Source of the DNA: Pseudomonas sp. B21-040
Lineage (GTDB): Bacteria; Pseudomonadota; Gammaproteobacteria; Pseudomonadales; Pseudomonadaceae
Assembly (NCBI RefSeq): GCF_024748695.1
Contig: NZ_CP087176.1
Location: 4,705,501-4,769,500 of the forward strand
DNA: 64,000 nucleotides
Reading direction: 5' to 3'
Made by a program: the position numbers and the translations under genes. The notes below the pieces were generated by a model. It worked only from the letters and a program-made list of their open reading frames with translations. It did not search any database and had not been told where the DNA came from. This document shows positions 1-8,724 of this stretch, piece after piece; within the stretch, counting starts at the first letter, position 1; the number at the start of each line of letters is the position of its first letter.

Positions 1-1131
1 GGCGTTGAACGCGGCGATGGTATTGAAGCTCAGCGACACGTAATCGGGACGTCGGGTACGCGCGGCAGTGAGGTGCTCGTCGATGGTCAGCTCGGTGATG
101 CGTTCACGACCCAAGGCCGAGTCCAGCCACGCGAAGAATTCACAGAGGGCGGCACCGTCCTGCTCCATGGCCTGGCGAATGTGCTCGGCATCGGCCAGGC
201 TTTTCTGCGATTTGGCCAGCGTGGTCGGGTTCAGGCCTTCGACCAGTTTTACGCCGGCATCGAGGTTGCCCAGCAAACCGGCGGTGACACGCGCCGGGTC
301 TACCAGCAGGCTCGTGCCGCTCGGAACGGCGCGCAAGGCAGCGTCCACTTCGCTGTAATCACGCAGGATCACACCGTCTTGTTCCAGTACCGCACGCAGC
401 TCGGCATCGACTTTGCTCAGTGCCACGAACAGGGTTGCCTGCTCCTGGCTGACCAGGGCGAAGGACACGAAGACCGGGTTGAACGACACGTCTGCGCCGC
501 GCAGGTTGAACAACCAGGCGATGTCATCGAGGGTGGCGACAAAATGCCAGTCAGCGCCTCGATCTTTCATTACCTCGCGCACCTTCGCGAGCTTTTCGCC
601 ACGGCTGACCGTCGCTTGCGGTGGCAAATGTTGATAGATCGGCTCGTTCGGCAACGTCGGGCGATCGCTCCAGACTTCGCTCAACAAATCGATATCGGTA
701 CGCAGGCGGGCGCCACGCTCTTCGAGCTTGCCACCCAGCGTTCGCGCCGAGGCCACGGCCATGACCGCACCGTCCACCGCGACGACGCCACCTTCTGGGG
801 TTTGCTCGGCCAGCCAGTCCAGCGGGCCTGGCTGGCCCGGCTGCAGCTTGACCAACTCGATGCCGCTGCCTTTGAGCTCCTTGGTCGCTTGCTCCCAATA
901 ACGGCTGTCGGCCCAGACGCCAGCAAAGTCCGGCGTCACGATCAGTGTGCCGACCGAGCCATGGAAGCCCGACAACCACTGCCGTCCCTGCCAGTAGCCT
1001 GGCAAGTATTCCGAGAGGTGCGGATCGGCCGACGGCACCAGCAAGGCATGAATGCCTTCGCGGCTCATCAGTTCGCGGGTTTGCGCCAGGCGCTGGGGCA
1101 CCGATCCATTGATCGAAGGCTGCGTACTCAT
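1..1131 (-). CDS. Xaa-Pro aminopeptidase (aminopeptidase P family), 3' end outside window
   Basis: The 377 visible codons match the N-terminal part of long (about 600 aa) cytosolic Xaa-Pro aminopeptidases, which remove an N-terminal residue preceding proline. The protein opens MSTQPSINGSVPQRLAQTRE and carries two creatinase-N-type segments (for example LVPSADPHLSEYLPGYW and LVDPARVTAGLL). The M24 metal-binding catalytic core would lie mostly beyond base 1, so the active site cannot be checked. Two adjacent in-frame ATGs exist (ending at 1134 and 1131). The second has an AGGAG at a normal 5-nt distance and is chosen. It lies upstream of nothing on its strand within 60 bp except the desulfurase gene, which reads the same way. 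Confidence 0.85.
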   Translation of the reverse strand, partial: MSTQPSINGSVPQRLAQTRELMSREGIHALLVPSADPHLSEYLPGYWQGRQWLSGFHGSVGTLIVTPDFAGVWADSRYWEQATKELKGSGIELVKLQPGQPGPLDWLAEQTPEGGVVAVDGAVMAVASARTLGGKLEERGARLRTDIDLLSEVWSDRPTLPNEPIYQHLPPQATVSRGEKLAKVREVMKDRGADWHFVATLDDIAWLFNLRGADVSFNPVFVSFALVSQEQATLFVALSKVDAELRAVLEQDGVILRDYSEVDAALRAVPSGTSLLVDPARVTAGLLGNLDAGVKLVEGLNPTTLAKSQKSLADAEHIRQAMEQDGAALCEFFAWLDSALGRERITELTIDEHLTAARTRRPDYVSLSFNTIAAFNA

Positions 1132-1195
1132 CATGTCTCCTGCTAATCACTTCAGCTTATTGTTGAGTGCCGATCTGAGTCGGCGCTTTAAGGCG

Positions 1196-2353
1196 CTACT
1201 GCCAGAATGCCGGGGCACTGGCGCAGGCGGCTTTGATCAGGTGCACCGCTTGGTCGATGTCTTGCTCGGTGGTGAACCGCCCGAGACTCAAGCGAATCGT
1301 GCGGCTCGCCGAGCGGGCGTCATGCCCCAGGGCCAGCAACACATGGGATGGAACGTTGCTGGCAGAGTTGCAGGCCGATGTCGCGGAAAATGCGATCGAA
1401 TGGCTCAATGCCGTGGAGTTGAACTCGCCTTCGCTGAAGGTCAGGCTCAGAGTATGGGGAATGCGTTGGGTCGGGCTGCCATTGAGACGAACGCCGGGAA
1501 GGCTCAGCAGTTGCTCAAGCAAGCGCTCCCGCAACCGGACGATCGTGGCTTTCTCTTCATCGAACGCAGCGCCAGCCAAGGCGAAGGCCACACCCATCGC
1601 TGCGATCTGATGAGTCGCGAGGGTGCCGGAACGTAAACCGCCCTCGTGACCGCCGCCGTGAATCTGCGCCTGCAAGCGTGGCTGCGCGCGCGGGCCGACG
1701 TACAGCGCGCCGATGCCTTTGGGGCCGTAGATTTTGTGGGCGGAAAACGACATCAAATCCACGGGCAGGCGGGCCAGATCGATGGCCACTTTCCCTGCAC
1801 CTTGAGCCGCGTCAACGTGAAACAGCGCATCGCGGGCGCGCACGACTTCGCCGATGGCCGCGATGTCATTGAGCGTACCCAGTTCGTTGTTGACCAGCAT
1901 CAGCGACACCAGGAAGGTGTCTTCGCGCATCGCTTCGCTGACCGCTTGCGCCGTGATCAAACCGTCGGTGTCTGGCACCAGATACGTCACCGCCACACCG
2001 GCGTCCTGTAACTGTTTGGCCGTGTCGAGAATCGCCTTGTGTTCGATCTGGCTGGTAATGAGGTGCCCGCCACTGACGCCGTGTGCCGGGGCCACGCCCT
2101 TGAGCGCGAGGTTGTTCGATTCGGTGGCGCCGGAGGTCCAGACGATCTGGTCAGCGGTAGCGCCCACCAGTTCGGCGACCTGCTGCCGTGCGTGGTCCAC
2201 CGACCGCCGAGCCTGCTGGCCATAAGCATGGGAGCTGGACGCCGGGTTGCCGAAGTTGCCGGTAAAACCCAGACACTCGACCATGACCTTGATGACCCGC
2301 TCATCCACCGGCGTGGTGGCGGCGTAGTCGAAATACAACGGACGTTTATTCAT
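1196..2353 (-). CDS. Cysteine desulfurase-like class V aminotransferase (IscS/NifS family)
   Basis: A 385-aa PLP enzyme of the IscS/NifS family, expected to take sulfur from cysteine as an enzyme persulfide and release alanine. The PLP lysine is K207 in SFSAHKIYGPKG. The persulfide cysteine is C328 in SATSACNSAS, followed by the conserved VPSHVLLALG and the RLSLGR segment. The active-site loop is the long flexible kind seen in IscS. No iscR, iscU, iscA or hscBA genes are nearby, so this is probably a stand-alone paralogue and not the housekeeping desulfurase. It reads toward the aminopeptidase gene about 60 bp downstream. The physiological acceptor is unknown. Confidence 0.85.
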   Translation of the reverse strand: MNKRPLYFDYAATTPVDERVIKVMVECLGFTGNFGNPASSSHAYGQQARRSVDHARQQVAELVGATADQIVWTSGATESNNLALKGVAPAHGVSGGHLITSQIEHKAILDTAKQLQDAGVAVTYLVPDTDGLITAQAVSEAMREDTFLVSLMLVNNELGTLNDIAAIGEVVRARDALFHVDAAQGAGKVAIDLARLPVDLMSFSAHKIYGPKGIGALYVGPRAQPRLQAQIHGGGHEGGLRSGTLATHQIAAMGVAFALAGAAFDEEKATIVRLRERLLEQLLSLPGVRLNGSPTQRIPHTLSLTFSEGEFNSTALSHSIAFSATSACNSASNVPSHVLLALGHDARSASRTIRLSLGRFTTEQDIDQAVHLIKAACASAPAFWQ

Positions 2354-2557
2354 AAAAGACTCGCAGAGCGTGTTCCGGGATCAGGAAGCTCATAACGGAA
2401 ACGTCAAAGCGCAGCCTTGTGAGCTGCGCCGATACTTCAGCACGTTAGAAATACCTGATCGGAAGCCGTTAAAGAAGAACAACTTCATTTAAAAGTGCGT
2501 AGGAACGCTCCTGAAGTCGAGCTTAACAGGCATCGGGCAACCGGATGAAGCAATGCG

Positions 2558-3172
2558 TCAGCTAAAGCTTTCAAGAATTAACGGATACAGAGAAGCCACC
2601 AACAGCAGGGCCATGCCCCAATTGAACAGGCGCAACCAGCGGCGGTCCTTCAACACATTGCGTAACAACGTGCCGCACCCGGCCCAGATACCAACGCTCG
2701 GCAGGTTGATCACGGCAAACACCGCCGCAATGATGATCACATTGGTGAAATAGCCCTGCATCGGCGTGTAGGTACTGATGGCACCGATGGCCATGATCCA
2801 CGCCTTGGGATTGACCCATTGGAACGCCGCTGCGCCCAGGTAAGTGATGGGTTTGCTTTCGCCGTTCTCGCTCTCGGAGACCGGACCTGAATGGGCGATT
2901 TTCCATGCCAGATAAAGCAAATACGCCGCGCCGACGTAGCGCAACACGGTGTAGAGCAAAGGATAGGTTTGAAACACGGCGCCGAGGCCGAACCCGACGG
3001 CGACCACCAGGACAAAGAAACCACAGGTGACGCCCAACATGTGCGGGATGGTGCGGTTAAAGCCGAAGTTCACACCCGATGCCAGCAACATGGTGTTGTT
3101 GGGGCCGGGAGTAATCGAGGTGACAAGCGCAAACAGGGCCAGGCCCATCAGCAGATCGAGTGAAAGCGTCAT
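2558..3172 (-). CDS. LysE/RhtB family amino-acid exporter
   Basis: A 204-aa inner-membrane protein with about six hydrophobic segments. It opens LDLLMGLALFALVTSITPGPNN, and the SITPGPNN motif is the LysE/RhtB family hallmark at the end of the first helix. The segments LRYVGAAYLLYLAWKI and FQWVNPKAWIMAIGAI are also typical. The family exports amino acids or small polar metabolites; the substrate cannot be read from sequence. A short inverted repeat AGGGTC/GACCCT (3188-3193 and 3207-3212) lies just upstream of the start and could be an operator, but that is weak. It is monocistronic, with 200 bp to the desulfurase gene downstream. Confidence 0.88.
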   Translation of the reverse strand: MTLSLDLLMGLALFALVTSITPGPNNTMLLASGVNFGFNRTIPHMLGVTCGFFVLVVAVGFGLGAVFQTYPLLYTVLRYVGAAYLLYLAWKIAHSGPVSESENGESKPITYLGAAAFQWVNPKAWIMAIGAISTYTPMQGYFTNVIIIAAVFAVINLPSVGIWAGCGTLLRNVLKDRRWLRLFNWGMALLLVASLYPLILESFS

Positions 3173-3275
3173 GAGCGGCAGTCCATAAGGGTCAATCGGG
3201 TGTTAAGACCCTATCGCACGCCTTGCGGGAAACCCACGGACAGTTACGGAAAACTTCGAGCGGTACAGTTCTTGA

Positions 3276-3545
3276 TCAGCTTGGTCGACCGTGAAGCTGT
3301 ACAGCACGCTCGGCGTTCATCTCGCCTTGTTTATCGAAACCAAAGGATTTTTGCGGCTGCCCGAGCAAGGCGGCTTTCCTGGCGTGGTACTCCTCAAAAG
3401 ACAGACCACGACGGTTCAATTCCTCAAGCGCCAGTTCCTTGGATTCTTCGGCGGTATATGGCCGCAATTCCGGAGACACATGGCTGGCACAACCGGCGAG
3501 AACAGAGAGCGCGAGCAGCAGGAAAGTGGCGGTGAGAGTGTTCAT
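3276..3545 (-). CDS. Small putative lipoprotein, unknown function
   Basis: An 89-aa protein with a clear type II signal peptide, MNTLTATFLLLALSVLAGC, lipobox LAGC with the acylated cysteine at residue 19. The start was placed at the methionine directly before this signal; an upstream in-frame methionine adds a charged stretch that would spoil it. The mature part is short and charged (ELRPYTAEESKELALEELNRRG and a C-terminal basic/amide-rich segment), with no domain I recognise. It has the size of the SHOCT/short-helix lipoproteins common in Pseudomonas, but I cannot assign it. It is divergent from the sigma-54 activator gene at 3847. Confidence 0.65.
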   Translation of the reverse strand: MNTLTATFLLLALSVLAGCASHVSPELRPYTAEESKELALEELNRRGLSFEEYHARKAALLGQPQKSFGFDKQGEMNAERAVQLHGRPS

Positions 3546-3846
3546 TGTTAGCGTCCTGGCATCTGGGTTCGGGGCAATGAACACAGGCTACCCGCACGGC
3601 TTCAGGGGCAGAAATCAACGCTCTCGATAGTGGCTATCGACTTTGGCAAACGTCGTTCTGCTCTCAACCGGCATATCTCCAAAAGATCTATAAATATTTA
3701 TTTATGTTCTTTTACGAAATAAAAGACTCTCTTTATAACACCTCCAGCGCCTCACCCACTGCCGACTGGCCCCCGTCCCATGTCTTTCAAACGAGAGGCT
3801 GAGTCAGGACTTGTTTTCATAGCCATTTCCTCATGGAGCGACCCCC
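3546..3846. promoter_or_regulatory. Divergent intergenic region with AT-rich island before sfnR
   Basis: This 301-bp gap separates the lipoprotein gene and the sfnR-like gene. It has no credible gene. A strongly AT-rich island at about 3685-3740 contrasts with the surrounding DNA and is where the sfnR promoter and activator sites most likely lie. In P. putida, sulfur-starvation activators of this kind are reported to be under CysB control, and CysB sites are AT-rich, but I see no decisive motif. No sigma-54 (GG-N10-GC) element is convincing here. Confidence 0.35.
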
Positions 3847-4950
3847 ATGCAACTGCTGACCTTGCCGCCCTCACCCGCGCTGGCGACCTCGATCCGCGCC
3901 ACCGCGCAGGTGTTCGAAGATCCGAAATCCCAAGCCTTGCTTGCCCATGTGCAGCAGGTCGCGCCCAGCGAAGCCAGCGTACTGATCAGTGGCGAAACCG
4001 GCACTGGCAAGGAGTTGGTGGCGCGGCACATCCACAACCTGAGTACCCGACGCAACCGGCCCTTCGTGGCGGTGAATTGCGGCGCATTTTCCGAATCGCT
4101 GGTTGAGGCCGAATTGTTCGGTCACGAAAAAGGTGCATTCACCGGCGCGCTGAACGCCAAGGCCGGCTGGTTCGAGGAGGCCCACGGCGGCACGCTGTTT
4201 CTCGATGAAATTGGCGACCTGCCAATGGCGATCCAGGTCAAGCTGCTGCGGGTGCTGCAGGAGCGTGAAGTGGTCCGACTCGGCTCGCGCAAGAGCATTC
4301 CCATCGATGTGCGCGTAGTGGCGGCGACTAACGTGCAATTGGAAAAGGCCATCAACGCCGGGCATTTTCGCGAGGACCTTTATTACCGACTCGACGTGGT
4401 CAGCCTGGACCTCAGCCCGTTGCGCGAACGCCCCGGCGACATCCTGCCGCTGACCCGGCATTTCATCCAGGTCTACAGTCAACGCTTGGGTTACGGCAGC
4501 ATCACCCTCAGCAAAGAAGCCGAACTGAAACTGCGAGGCTACAGTTGGCCGGGCAACATCCGAGAGCTGGAAAACGTTATTCACCACACGCTGTTGATCT
4601 GCCGTAACGGCGTGATTGAACGCGATGACCTGCGCCTGTCCAACATGCGCATCGAGCGTCAGGATGACCAACACGTCGGCACCGATGATTCACCGGAAGC
4701 CATGCTGAATCAGGCCTTTCAAAAACTCTTCGCAGAACAGGCCGGTGCGCTGCATGAAAAAGTCGAAGATGCGTTGTTGCGCGCAGCCTATCGCTTCTGT
4801 CATTACAACCAGGTGCACACCGCTGCCCTGCTGGGTCTGAGCCGTAACGTAACCCGCACGCGGCTGATCAAAATCGGCGAACTGGCAGTCAACAAGCGTC
4901 GGGCCACGCAGAATGTCCAGGGCGAGCGCGTGATGCAGTTGTCGATTTAG
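3847..4950 (+). CDS. sfnR: Sigma-54-dependent activator, SfnR type (sulfur starvation)
   Basis: A 367-aa bacterial enhancer-binding protein that lacks an N-terminal receiver or sensory domain. The AAA+ domain starts almost at once: Walker A GETGTGKE at 49-56, the sigma-54 contact loop GAFTGA at 96-101 and Walker B LFLDEIG at 117-123. The sensor region [14 protein letters not shown] follows, and the C-terminus is a Fis-like helix-turn-helix around 325-345 ([17 protein letters not shown]). This short architecture matches SfnR of P. putida, which switches on sulfone/sulfonate-type sulfur acquisition genes. The assignment is supported by the nearby sfnB-metI-metQ genes, which carry a sigma-54-like promoter. 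With no sensory domain, activity is presumably set by its own expression level. Confidence 0.75.
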   Translation: MQLLTLPPSPALATSIRATAQVFEDPKSQALLAHVQQVAPSEASVLISGETGTGKELVARHIHNLSTRRNRPFVAVNCGAFSESLVEAELFGHEKGAFTGALNAKAGWFEEAHGGTLFLDEIGDLPMAIQVKLLRVLQEREVVRLGSRKSIPIDVRVVAATNVQLEKAINAGHFREDLYYRLDVVSLDLSPLRERPGDILPLTRHFIQVYSQRLGYGSITLSKEAELKLRGYSWPGNIRELENVIHHTLLICRNGVIERDDLRLSNMRIERQDDQHVGTDDSPEAMLNQAFQKLFAEQAGALHEKVEDALLRAAYRFCHYNQVHTAALLGLSRNVTRTRLIKIGELAVNKRRATQNVQGERVMQLSI

Positions 4951-5312
4951 CCCACCAGATTGCAGTGCAGCGCATCATCGGGGCCAAGCGCCAAGCTGTG
5001 CAGCACCTGGAACGAACCGAACGTCACGGTTTTCGCCTGGTGGGCGCGGATCAAACCCCAGAAATCCTGCTCACCCCGTTCAAAGCTGCGAAATGCGGCT
5101 TCTCCGGCTTCGCGCGTTTGCCATTGCAAGTAGTTGAGTACCCGCCGGCCATCATCGCTGGCCTGGATACTCGCACTCAAGAAGCCACTGAAATCCCGGG
5201 CCAGGCGCTCGGTCTGCAGGGACAGGGCCGTCACCAGCGCCGGTTGCCGATGGGGCTCGATCTCGAATTCGATCAATTGGGTGAAGCCGCGGTTGTTTGC
5301 TGACAATTGCAT
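4947..5312 (-). CDS. Antibiotic biosynthesis monooxygenase (ABM) domain protein, SoxR target
   Basis: A 121-aa single-domain protein of the dimeric alpha/beta ABM fold. The features are an opening LIEFEIEPHRQPALVTALSLQ and a central strand FLSASIQASDDGRRVLNYLQW followed by E-A-A-F-R. Family members oxidise quinol-like or polycyclic aromatic substrates without a cofactor, or degrade haem; the substrate here is unknown. The start has a strong Shine-Dalgarno AAGGGGA. The gene is divergent from soxR, and its promoter contains the SoxR dyad, the same arrangement as the SoxR-controlled monooxygenase gene beside soxR in P. aeruginosa. A role in handling redox-cycling compounds is therefore inferred. 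The last four bases overlap the end of sfnR. Confidence 0.8.
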   Translation of the reverse strand: MQLSANNRGFTQLIEFEIEPHRQPALVTALSLQTERLARDFSGFLSASIQASDDGRRVLNYLQWQTREAGEAAFRSFERGEQDFWGLIRAHQAKTVTFGSFQVLHSLALGPDDALHCNLVG

Positions 5313-5361
5313 GAACAGTCCCCTTCATGTGTAAACCGATTGTTGCGATCCGAAGGCCTGC

Positions 5362-5392
5362 AGGGTAAAACCTCTAGCTAACTAGAGGTCAA
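5362..5392 (-). promoter_or_regulatory. SoxR-controlled promoter with 18-bp dyad
   Basis: The dyad CCTCTAGCTAACTAGAGG occupies 5371-5388 and resembles the SoxR box (CCTCAAGTTAACTTGAGG type). On the minus strand it sits in the spacer between a -35 TTGACC (5392-5387) and a -10 TACCCT (5367-5362). The spacer is 19 bp, the overlong spacing typical of MerR-family promoters, which need DNA untwisting by the activator. It therefore drives the ABM monooxygenase gene and faces away from soxR. Confidence 0.85.
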
Positions 5393-5406
5393 CAGGCAAT
5401 GTTCAA

Positions 5407-5874
5407 ATGATCACCCCGGAAAATCTGCATAAAGAACTCACCGTCGGCCAACTGGCCGCCCGCAGCGGTGTGGCGGTCACGGCGCTGCACTTTTATGAGT
5501 CCAAGGGTTTGATCAAAAGCAACCGCAATCAGGGCAATCAGCGGCGCTATCCACGAGAAGTGTTGCGGCGGGTGGCGTTGATCAAAGTGGCCCAGCGTCT
5601 GGGAATTCCATTGGTGGAGATCGGTGAGGCGCTGAAATCGTTGCCGGATAACCGGGCGCCGACGGCGGCAGACTGGAAGGCGTTGTCAGCGCAGTGGAGC
5701 CGGGATCTGGACGCGCGGATCAATCAGTTGATGTTGCTGCGCGACAAGCTCAATGGCTGCATCGGGTGTGGGTGTCTGTCGATGGAGGCGTGTCCACTGC
5801 GCAATTTTGGCGATGTGCTGGGGGAGCGTGGGCCGGGAGCGCAGCTACTGGAATCCGCTGCAGAACCGAAATAG
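5407..5874 (+). CDS. soxR: Redox-sensitive transcriptional activator SoxR (MerR family)
   Basis: A 155-aa MerR-family regulator. The N-terminal winged HTH is [20 protein letters not shown] at about 11-30. A dimerisation helix follows, then the cysteine cluster C118-X2-C121-X-C123-X5-C129, which is the SoxR [2Fe-2S] ligand pattern. Oxidation of this cluster by redox-cycling agents activates transcription. In Pseudomonas SoxR controls a small set of transporter and monooxygenase genes rather than soxS, and no soxS is present here. It is divergent from the ABM gene, with the SoxR dyad between them. A REP element follows its stop codon and separates it from convergent metQ. Confidence 0.95.
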   Translation: MITPENLHKELTVGQLAARSGVAVTALHFYESKGLIKSNRNQGNQRRYPREVLRRVALIKVAQRLGIPLVEIGEALKSLPDNRAPTAADWKALSAQWSRDLDARINQLMLLRDKLNGCIGCGCLSMEACPLRNFGDVLGERGPGAQLLESAAEPK

Positions 5875-5879
5875 CGACG

Positions 5880-5938
5880 CGGCCTTCGCGGGCAAGCCCG
5901 CTCCCACAGGTACAGTGGTGAACTTGTTCGCGAAGGCG
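5880..5938. repeat. REP element between soxR and metQ
   Basis: The core TTCGCGGGCAAGCCCGCTCC is the usual REP sequence of the P. fluorescens group, with the internal hairpin GCGGGCAAGCCCGC. Outer arms GCCTTCGCG (5882-5890) and CGCGAAGGC (5930-5938) pair over it, making a longer cruciform-like structure. It lies between convergent genes and may help terminate both transcripts. Confidence 0.8.
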
Positions 5939-5958
5939 ACCTTCTGGTCGGCGAGTGT

Positions 5959-6729
5959 TTAGAACCCCGGCGCAATTTGCCCTTTATAGCGGGTCAAGAT
6001 GAACTGCCGCACTTCATCCGAATTCAATGCTTTTGCCAGTTTCTGCAATCCAGGATCATTGATGTTGTCTGGCCGCGCCACCAGAAACTCGATGTACAAG
6101 CTCTGTCCCTTCTCGACGATCAACGCGCTGTTGGTGTCGATCCCCGCTTCAAGTGCGTAGTTGGCGAAGACAAAGGCCAGGTCGACCTGACTCACCGAGC
6201 GCGCCAGCAATGCGCCTTCCAGCTCACGAATCTTCAGGTGTTTGGGGTTTTCGATAATGTCCCGCTGGGTGGCCAAGGTGTTGCTCGGGTCCTTGAGTTT
6301 GATCAGCCCGGCTTCGTGCAACAGCACCAGCGCACGGCCGGTGTTCACCGGGTCGTTGGGGATCGACACGGTGGCGCCATCCTTGAGCTCGGCGATGTTT
6401 TTGATTTTGGTCGAGTAGGCACCGAACGGTTCAATGTGCACGCCGACGACCGGCACCAGATCGGTGTGGCGAGTCTTGTTGTAATCATCGAGAAACGGGC
6501 GGTACTGGTAATAGTTGGCGTCGAGGTTCTTCAGGGCCAATTGCTGGTTGGGCTGGATAAAATCGGTGAAGACTTTGATGTCCAGGTCCACGCCTTCCTT
6601 GGCCAGGGTCGGTTTGGTGAACTCGAGGATTTCCGCGTGCGGCACCGGGGTCGCGCCGACGATGAGTTTTTCGTTGGCGTGAGCGCTCAACGACACTAAG
6701 GCAGCCAGAATGGCCAGGGTCTTTTTCAT
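5959..6729 (-). CDS. metQ: MetQ/NlpA-family ABC transporter substrate-binding protein
   Basis: A 256-aa periplasmic binding protein of the NlpA/MetQ family, opening with a signal peptide MKKTLAILAALVSLSAHA. The mature protein starts with ANEKLIVGATPVPHAEILEF, followed by ALKNLDANYYQYRPFLDDYN, IPNDPVNTGRALVLLHEAGL and FANYALEAGI, all characteristic of this family. Unlike E. coli MetQ there is no lipobox cysteine, so it is predicted to be soluble. It is last in the sfnB-metI-metQ transcription unit. In this sulfur-starvation setting the ligand may be methionine, its sulfoxide or another organosulfur compound; that part is inference. Confidence 0.9.
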   Translation of the reverse strand: MKKTLAILAALVSLSAHANEKLIVGATPVPHAEILEFTKPTLAKEGVDLDIKVFTDFIQPNQQLALKNLDANYYQYRPFLDDYNKTRHTDLVPVVGVHIEPFGAYSTKIKNIAELKDGATVSIPNDPVNTGRALVLLHEAGLIKLKDPSNTLATQRDIIENPKHLKIRELEGALLARSVSQVDLAFVFANYALEAGIDTNSALIVEKGQSLYIEFLVARPDNINDPGLQKLAKALNSDEVRQFILTRYKGQIAPGF

Positions 6730-6804
6730 GCTTTGCTCCTAGACAGATTAAGTGGCCGTCGTGGGGTGGACGTGGGGCCTGTTGTATTTTTTTGGATCGA
6801 ATAT

Positions 6805-7470
6805 TTAACGTCGGCTGTAACGCGCCACCAGTCGGTCGCCGGTCATTTGCAGGGCCTGAACCAGAATCAGCAACAGCACCACCGTGACCACCATGACGTC
6901 AGTCTGAAAACGCTGATAACCGTAACGAATCGCCAGATCGCCCAGTCCGCCACCGCCAATCACACCGGCCATCGCCGTGTAATCGACCAGCACGATCGCA
7001 GTCACGGTGACCGCCGCCAACAGCCCTCCCCGTGCTTCGGGCAACAAGGTGTGGCGGATGATCTGCCACGTATTCGCGCCCATCGCCTGGGTCGCTTCCA
7101 CGACACCGCGATCCACTTCGCGCAACGCGGTTTCCACCAGCCGTGCAAAAAACGGCGTGCAGCCGACCACCAGTGGCGGAATGGTCCCCGGCACACCGAG
7201 CGAGGTGCCGACCAGCAGTGTGGTCAGGGGAATCAACACGATCAGCAAAATGATGAACGGCAGCGAACGCAGCATATTCACGACCACCGACAGCACACGG
7301 TAAACGCCGACCGCTTCATGCAACTGGCGCTTGCCGGTCAGAAACAGCACCACCCCCAACGGCAACCCCAGCAGCACGGTGAACCCCAGCGCCGCACCGA
7401 GCATGCTCAGGGTGTCGAGGCAGGCCTGGGCGATGTCGGCCCAATAGATATTTTTCAGCAACTCGGCCAT
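6805..7470 (-). CDS. metI: MetI-family ABC transporter permease
   Basis: A 221-aa inner-membrane permease with about five transmembrane helices. The cytoplasmic coupling motif is EATQAMGANTWQIIRHTLLPEARGG, the EAA loop that docks on the ATPase; its key residues are EA, MGA and LLPEA. The early segment QACLDTLSMLGAALGFTVLLGLPLG is also MetI-like. A TTG directly before the ATG is possible, but the ATG at 7470 is preferred. The gene begins 3 bp after the sfnB stop, so the two are translationally close. No metN ATPase gene is present in this locus, which is unusual for a met-type importer. Confidence 0.92.
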   Translation of the reverse strand: MAELLKNIYWADIAQACLDTLSMLGAALGFTVLLGLPLGVVLFLTGKRQLHEAVGVYRVLSVVVNMLRSLPFIILLIVLIPLTTLLVGTSLGVPGTIPPLVVGCTPFFARLVETALREVDRGVVEATQAMGANTWQIIRHTLLPEARGGLLAAVTVTAIVLVDYTAMAGVIGGGGLGDLAIRYGYQRFQTDVMVVTVVLLLILVQALQMTGDRLVARYSRR

Positions 7471-7473
7471 CAA

Positions 7474-8688
7474 TCACGACCAGTCGTGGCGCGGCGGTTT
7501 CACGCCGTTGAGTAGCCAGTTGCCAACGACGTGGTACTTCCAGCGCACCGGATCGTGCAGGGTATGGACCCGGGCGTTGCGCCAGTGCCGGTCGAAATTG
7601 TGCTTCTTCAAGGTCGAGCGGGTGCCACCGAGCTCGAAGAGTTTATTGCTGGTTTCGATGGCGATTTCGGTGGTCAGCACTTTGGCCTTGGCCACCGCCA
7701 GGGAGGCTTGGGCGACGTTGTCTTCATCGGGCGCCGGACGCGCCGCATCCAGCGCTCGCCCTGCCCGCTCCAGCAAGGCTTCGGCGGCTTCCAGGCGGAT
7801 CTCCAGGCCACCGATCTGAATGATGGTCAGCGGATCTTCACTGGCCTTCTCCACGCCCGCGTCGATCCACGGCCGAGCGTATTGCTGAACGAAAGCAATG
7901 GTGTCACGCAGTGCCGCACGGGCAATGCCGGCGTCGATGGCCGCCGTGGTCAATTGCGCGAAGGGGCCGGCCAGCGTTGGCGTTTCATAGGACCGATAGG
8001 TCGGGAACAGATTGAACGCCGACACGTGCAAGTCTTCGGCGAGCACGGTGCCGCTGGACGTTGTGCGCTGACCGATGCTGTCCCAGTCATCGACGATCAC
8101 CAGCCCTTTTGATCCGCGTTCGACGAAGGCCAACTGGCCCTTCTGTTCTTCATCCAGCGCCAGCACCGCCAGCCAGTGAGCATAGAGCGAACCGGTGCAA
8201 TAACCCTTGCGCCCGTTGATCACATGAACATCGCCATAGCGGCGGATCGTCGCCTGGATGTCCTGCACGTTTTTGCCGCCGGTTTCCGACAAGGCATTGG
8301 CAAAGCGATGCCCTTGCAGCGCCAGCTCGAAAAAATGCGCCTGCTGTTCGGGTGTGCCTTGCAGGCGGATGTCTTCGAGCAGGCAATAGTGGTTTTGCGG
8401 GATCTGCCCCAGAGAAGGATCGGCAGCCGAGATGATCGCGATGACCTGCGCCAGCACCGCACAGGACACCTGAGCACCACCAAATGCCTTCGGCACGCTG
8501 ATACCCCACAGTCCACTGTTGGAATACAGATCGACGATCTCGGCGGGCACCTGTCGGGTGCGGTCGCGTTCGGCGTCCTGCTCCAACAATACAGCGGCAA
8601 CGCGCTCGGCGACGCGCAAGGCTTCGGCGTCATCGGCGATCCGATGGGCAGCCGGCGGGTTAATCGGATAAACGGCAGATTCGGGCAT
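7474..8688 (-). CDS. sfnB: SfnB-family sulfur acquisition oxidoreductase (acyl-CoA dehydrogenase-like)
   Basis: A 404-aa flavin-dependent protein of the acyl-CoA dehydrogenase/DszC-like monooxygenase superfamily. The SfnB subgroup is linked to sulfur scavenging from sulfones or related compounds. The visible blocks are an N-terminal helical region (VYPINPPAAHRIADDAEALR), SGLWGISVPKAFGGAQVS, AALSETGGK-like active-site loop (NALSETGGKNVQDI), INGRKGYCTGSLYAHWLAV, and a C-terminal FELGGTRSTLKKHNFDRHWRN. The start at 8688 has GGAAG five bases upstream; a longer in-frame extension has no family similarity. It heads the unit with metI and metQ, and a sigma-54-like promoter lies 37-51 bp upstream. 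Confidence 0.88.
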   Translation of the reverse strand: MPESAVYPINPPAAHRIADDAEALRVAERVAAVLLEQDAERDRTRQVPAEIVDLYSNSGLWGISVPKAFGGAQVSCAVLAQVIAIISAADPSLGQIPQNHYCLLEDIRLQGTPEQQAHFFELALQGHRFANALSETGGKNVQDIQATIRRYGDVHVINGRKGYCTGSLYAHWLAVLALDEEQKGQLAFVERGSKGLVIVDDWDSIGQRTTSSGTVLAEDLHVSAFNLFPTYRSYETPTLAGPFAQLTTAAIDAGIARAALRDTIAFVQQYARPWIDAGVEKASEDPLTIIQIGGLEIRLEAAEALLERAGRALDAARPAPDEDNVAQASLAVAKAKVLTTEIAIETSNKLFELGGTRSTLKKHNFDRHWRNARVHTLHDPVRWKYHVVGNWLLNGVKPPRHDWS

Positions 8689-8724
8689 GTGGGCTTCCGG
8701 GCAGCAGTGTTTATCAGAGCCATT

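Noticed and set aside
73..1146. Long plus-strand ORF (357 codons) over the first kilobase
   Set aside because: It is antisense to the aminopeptidase P gene, whose protein matches a known family throughout; the plus-strand product is low-complexity and Arg/Gln-rich, as shadows in high-GC DNA are.
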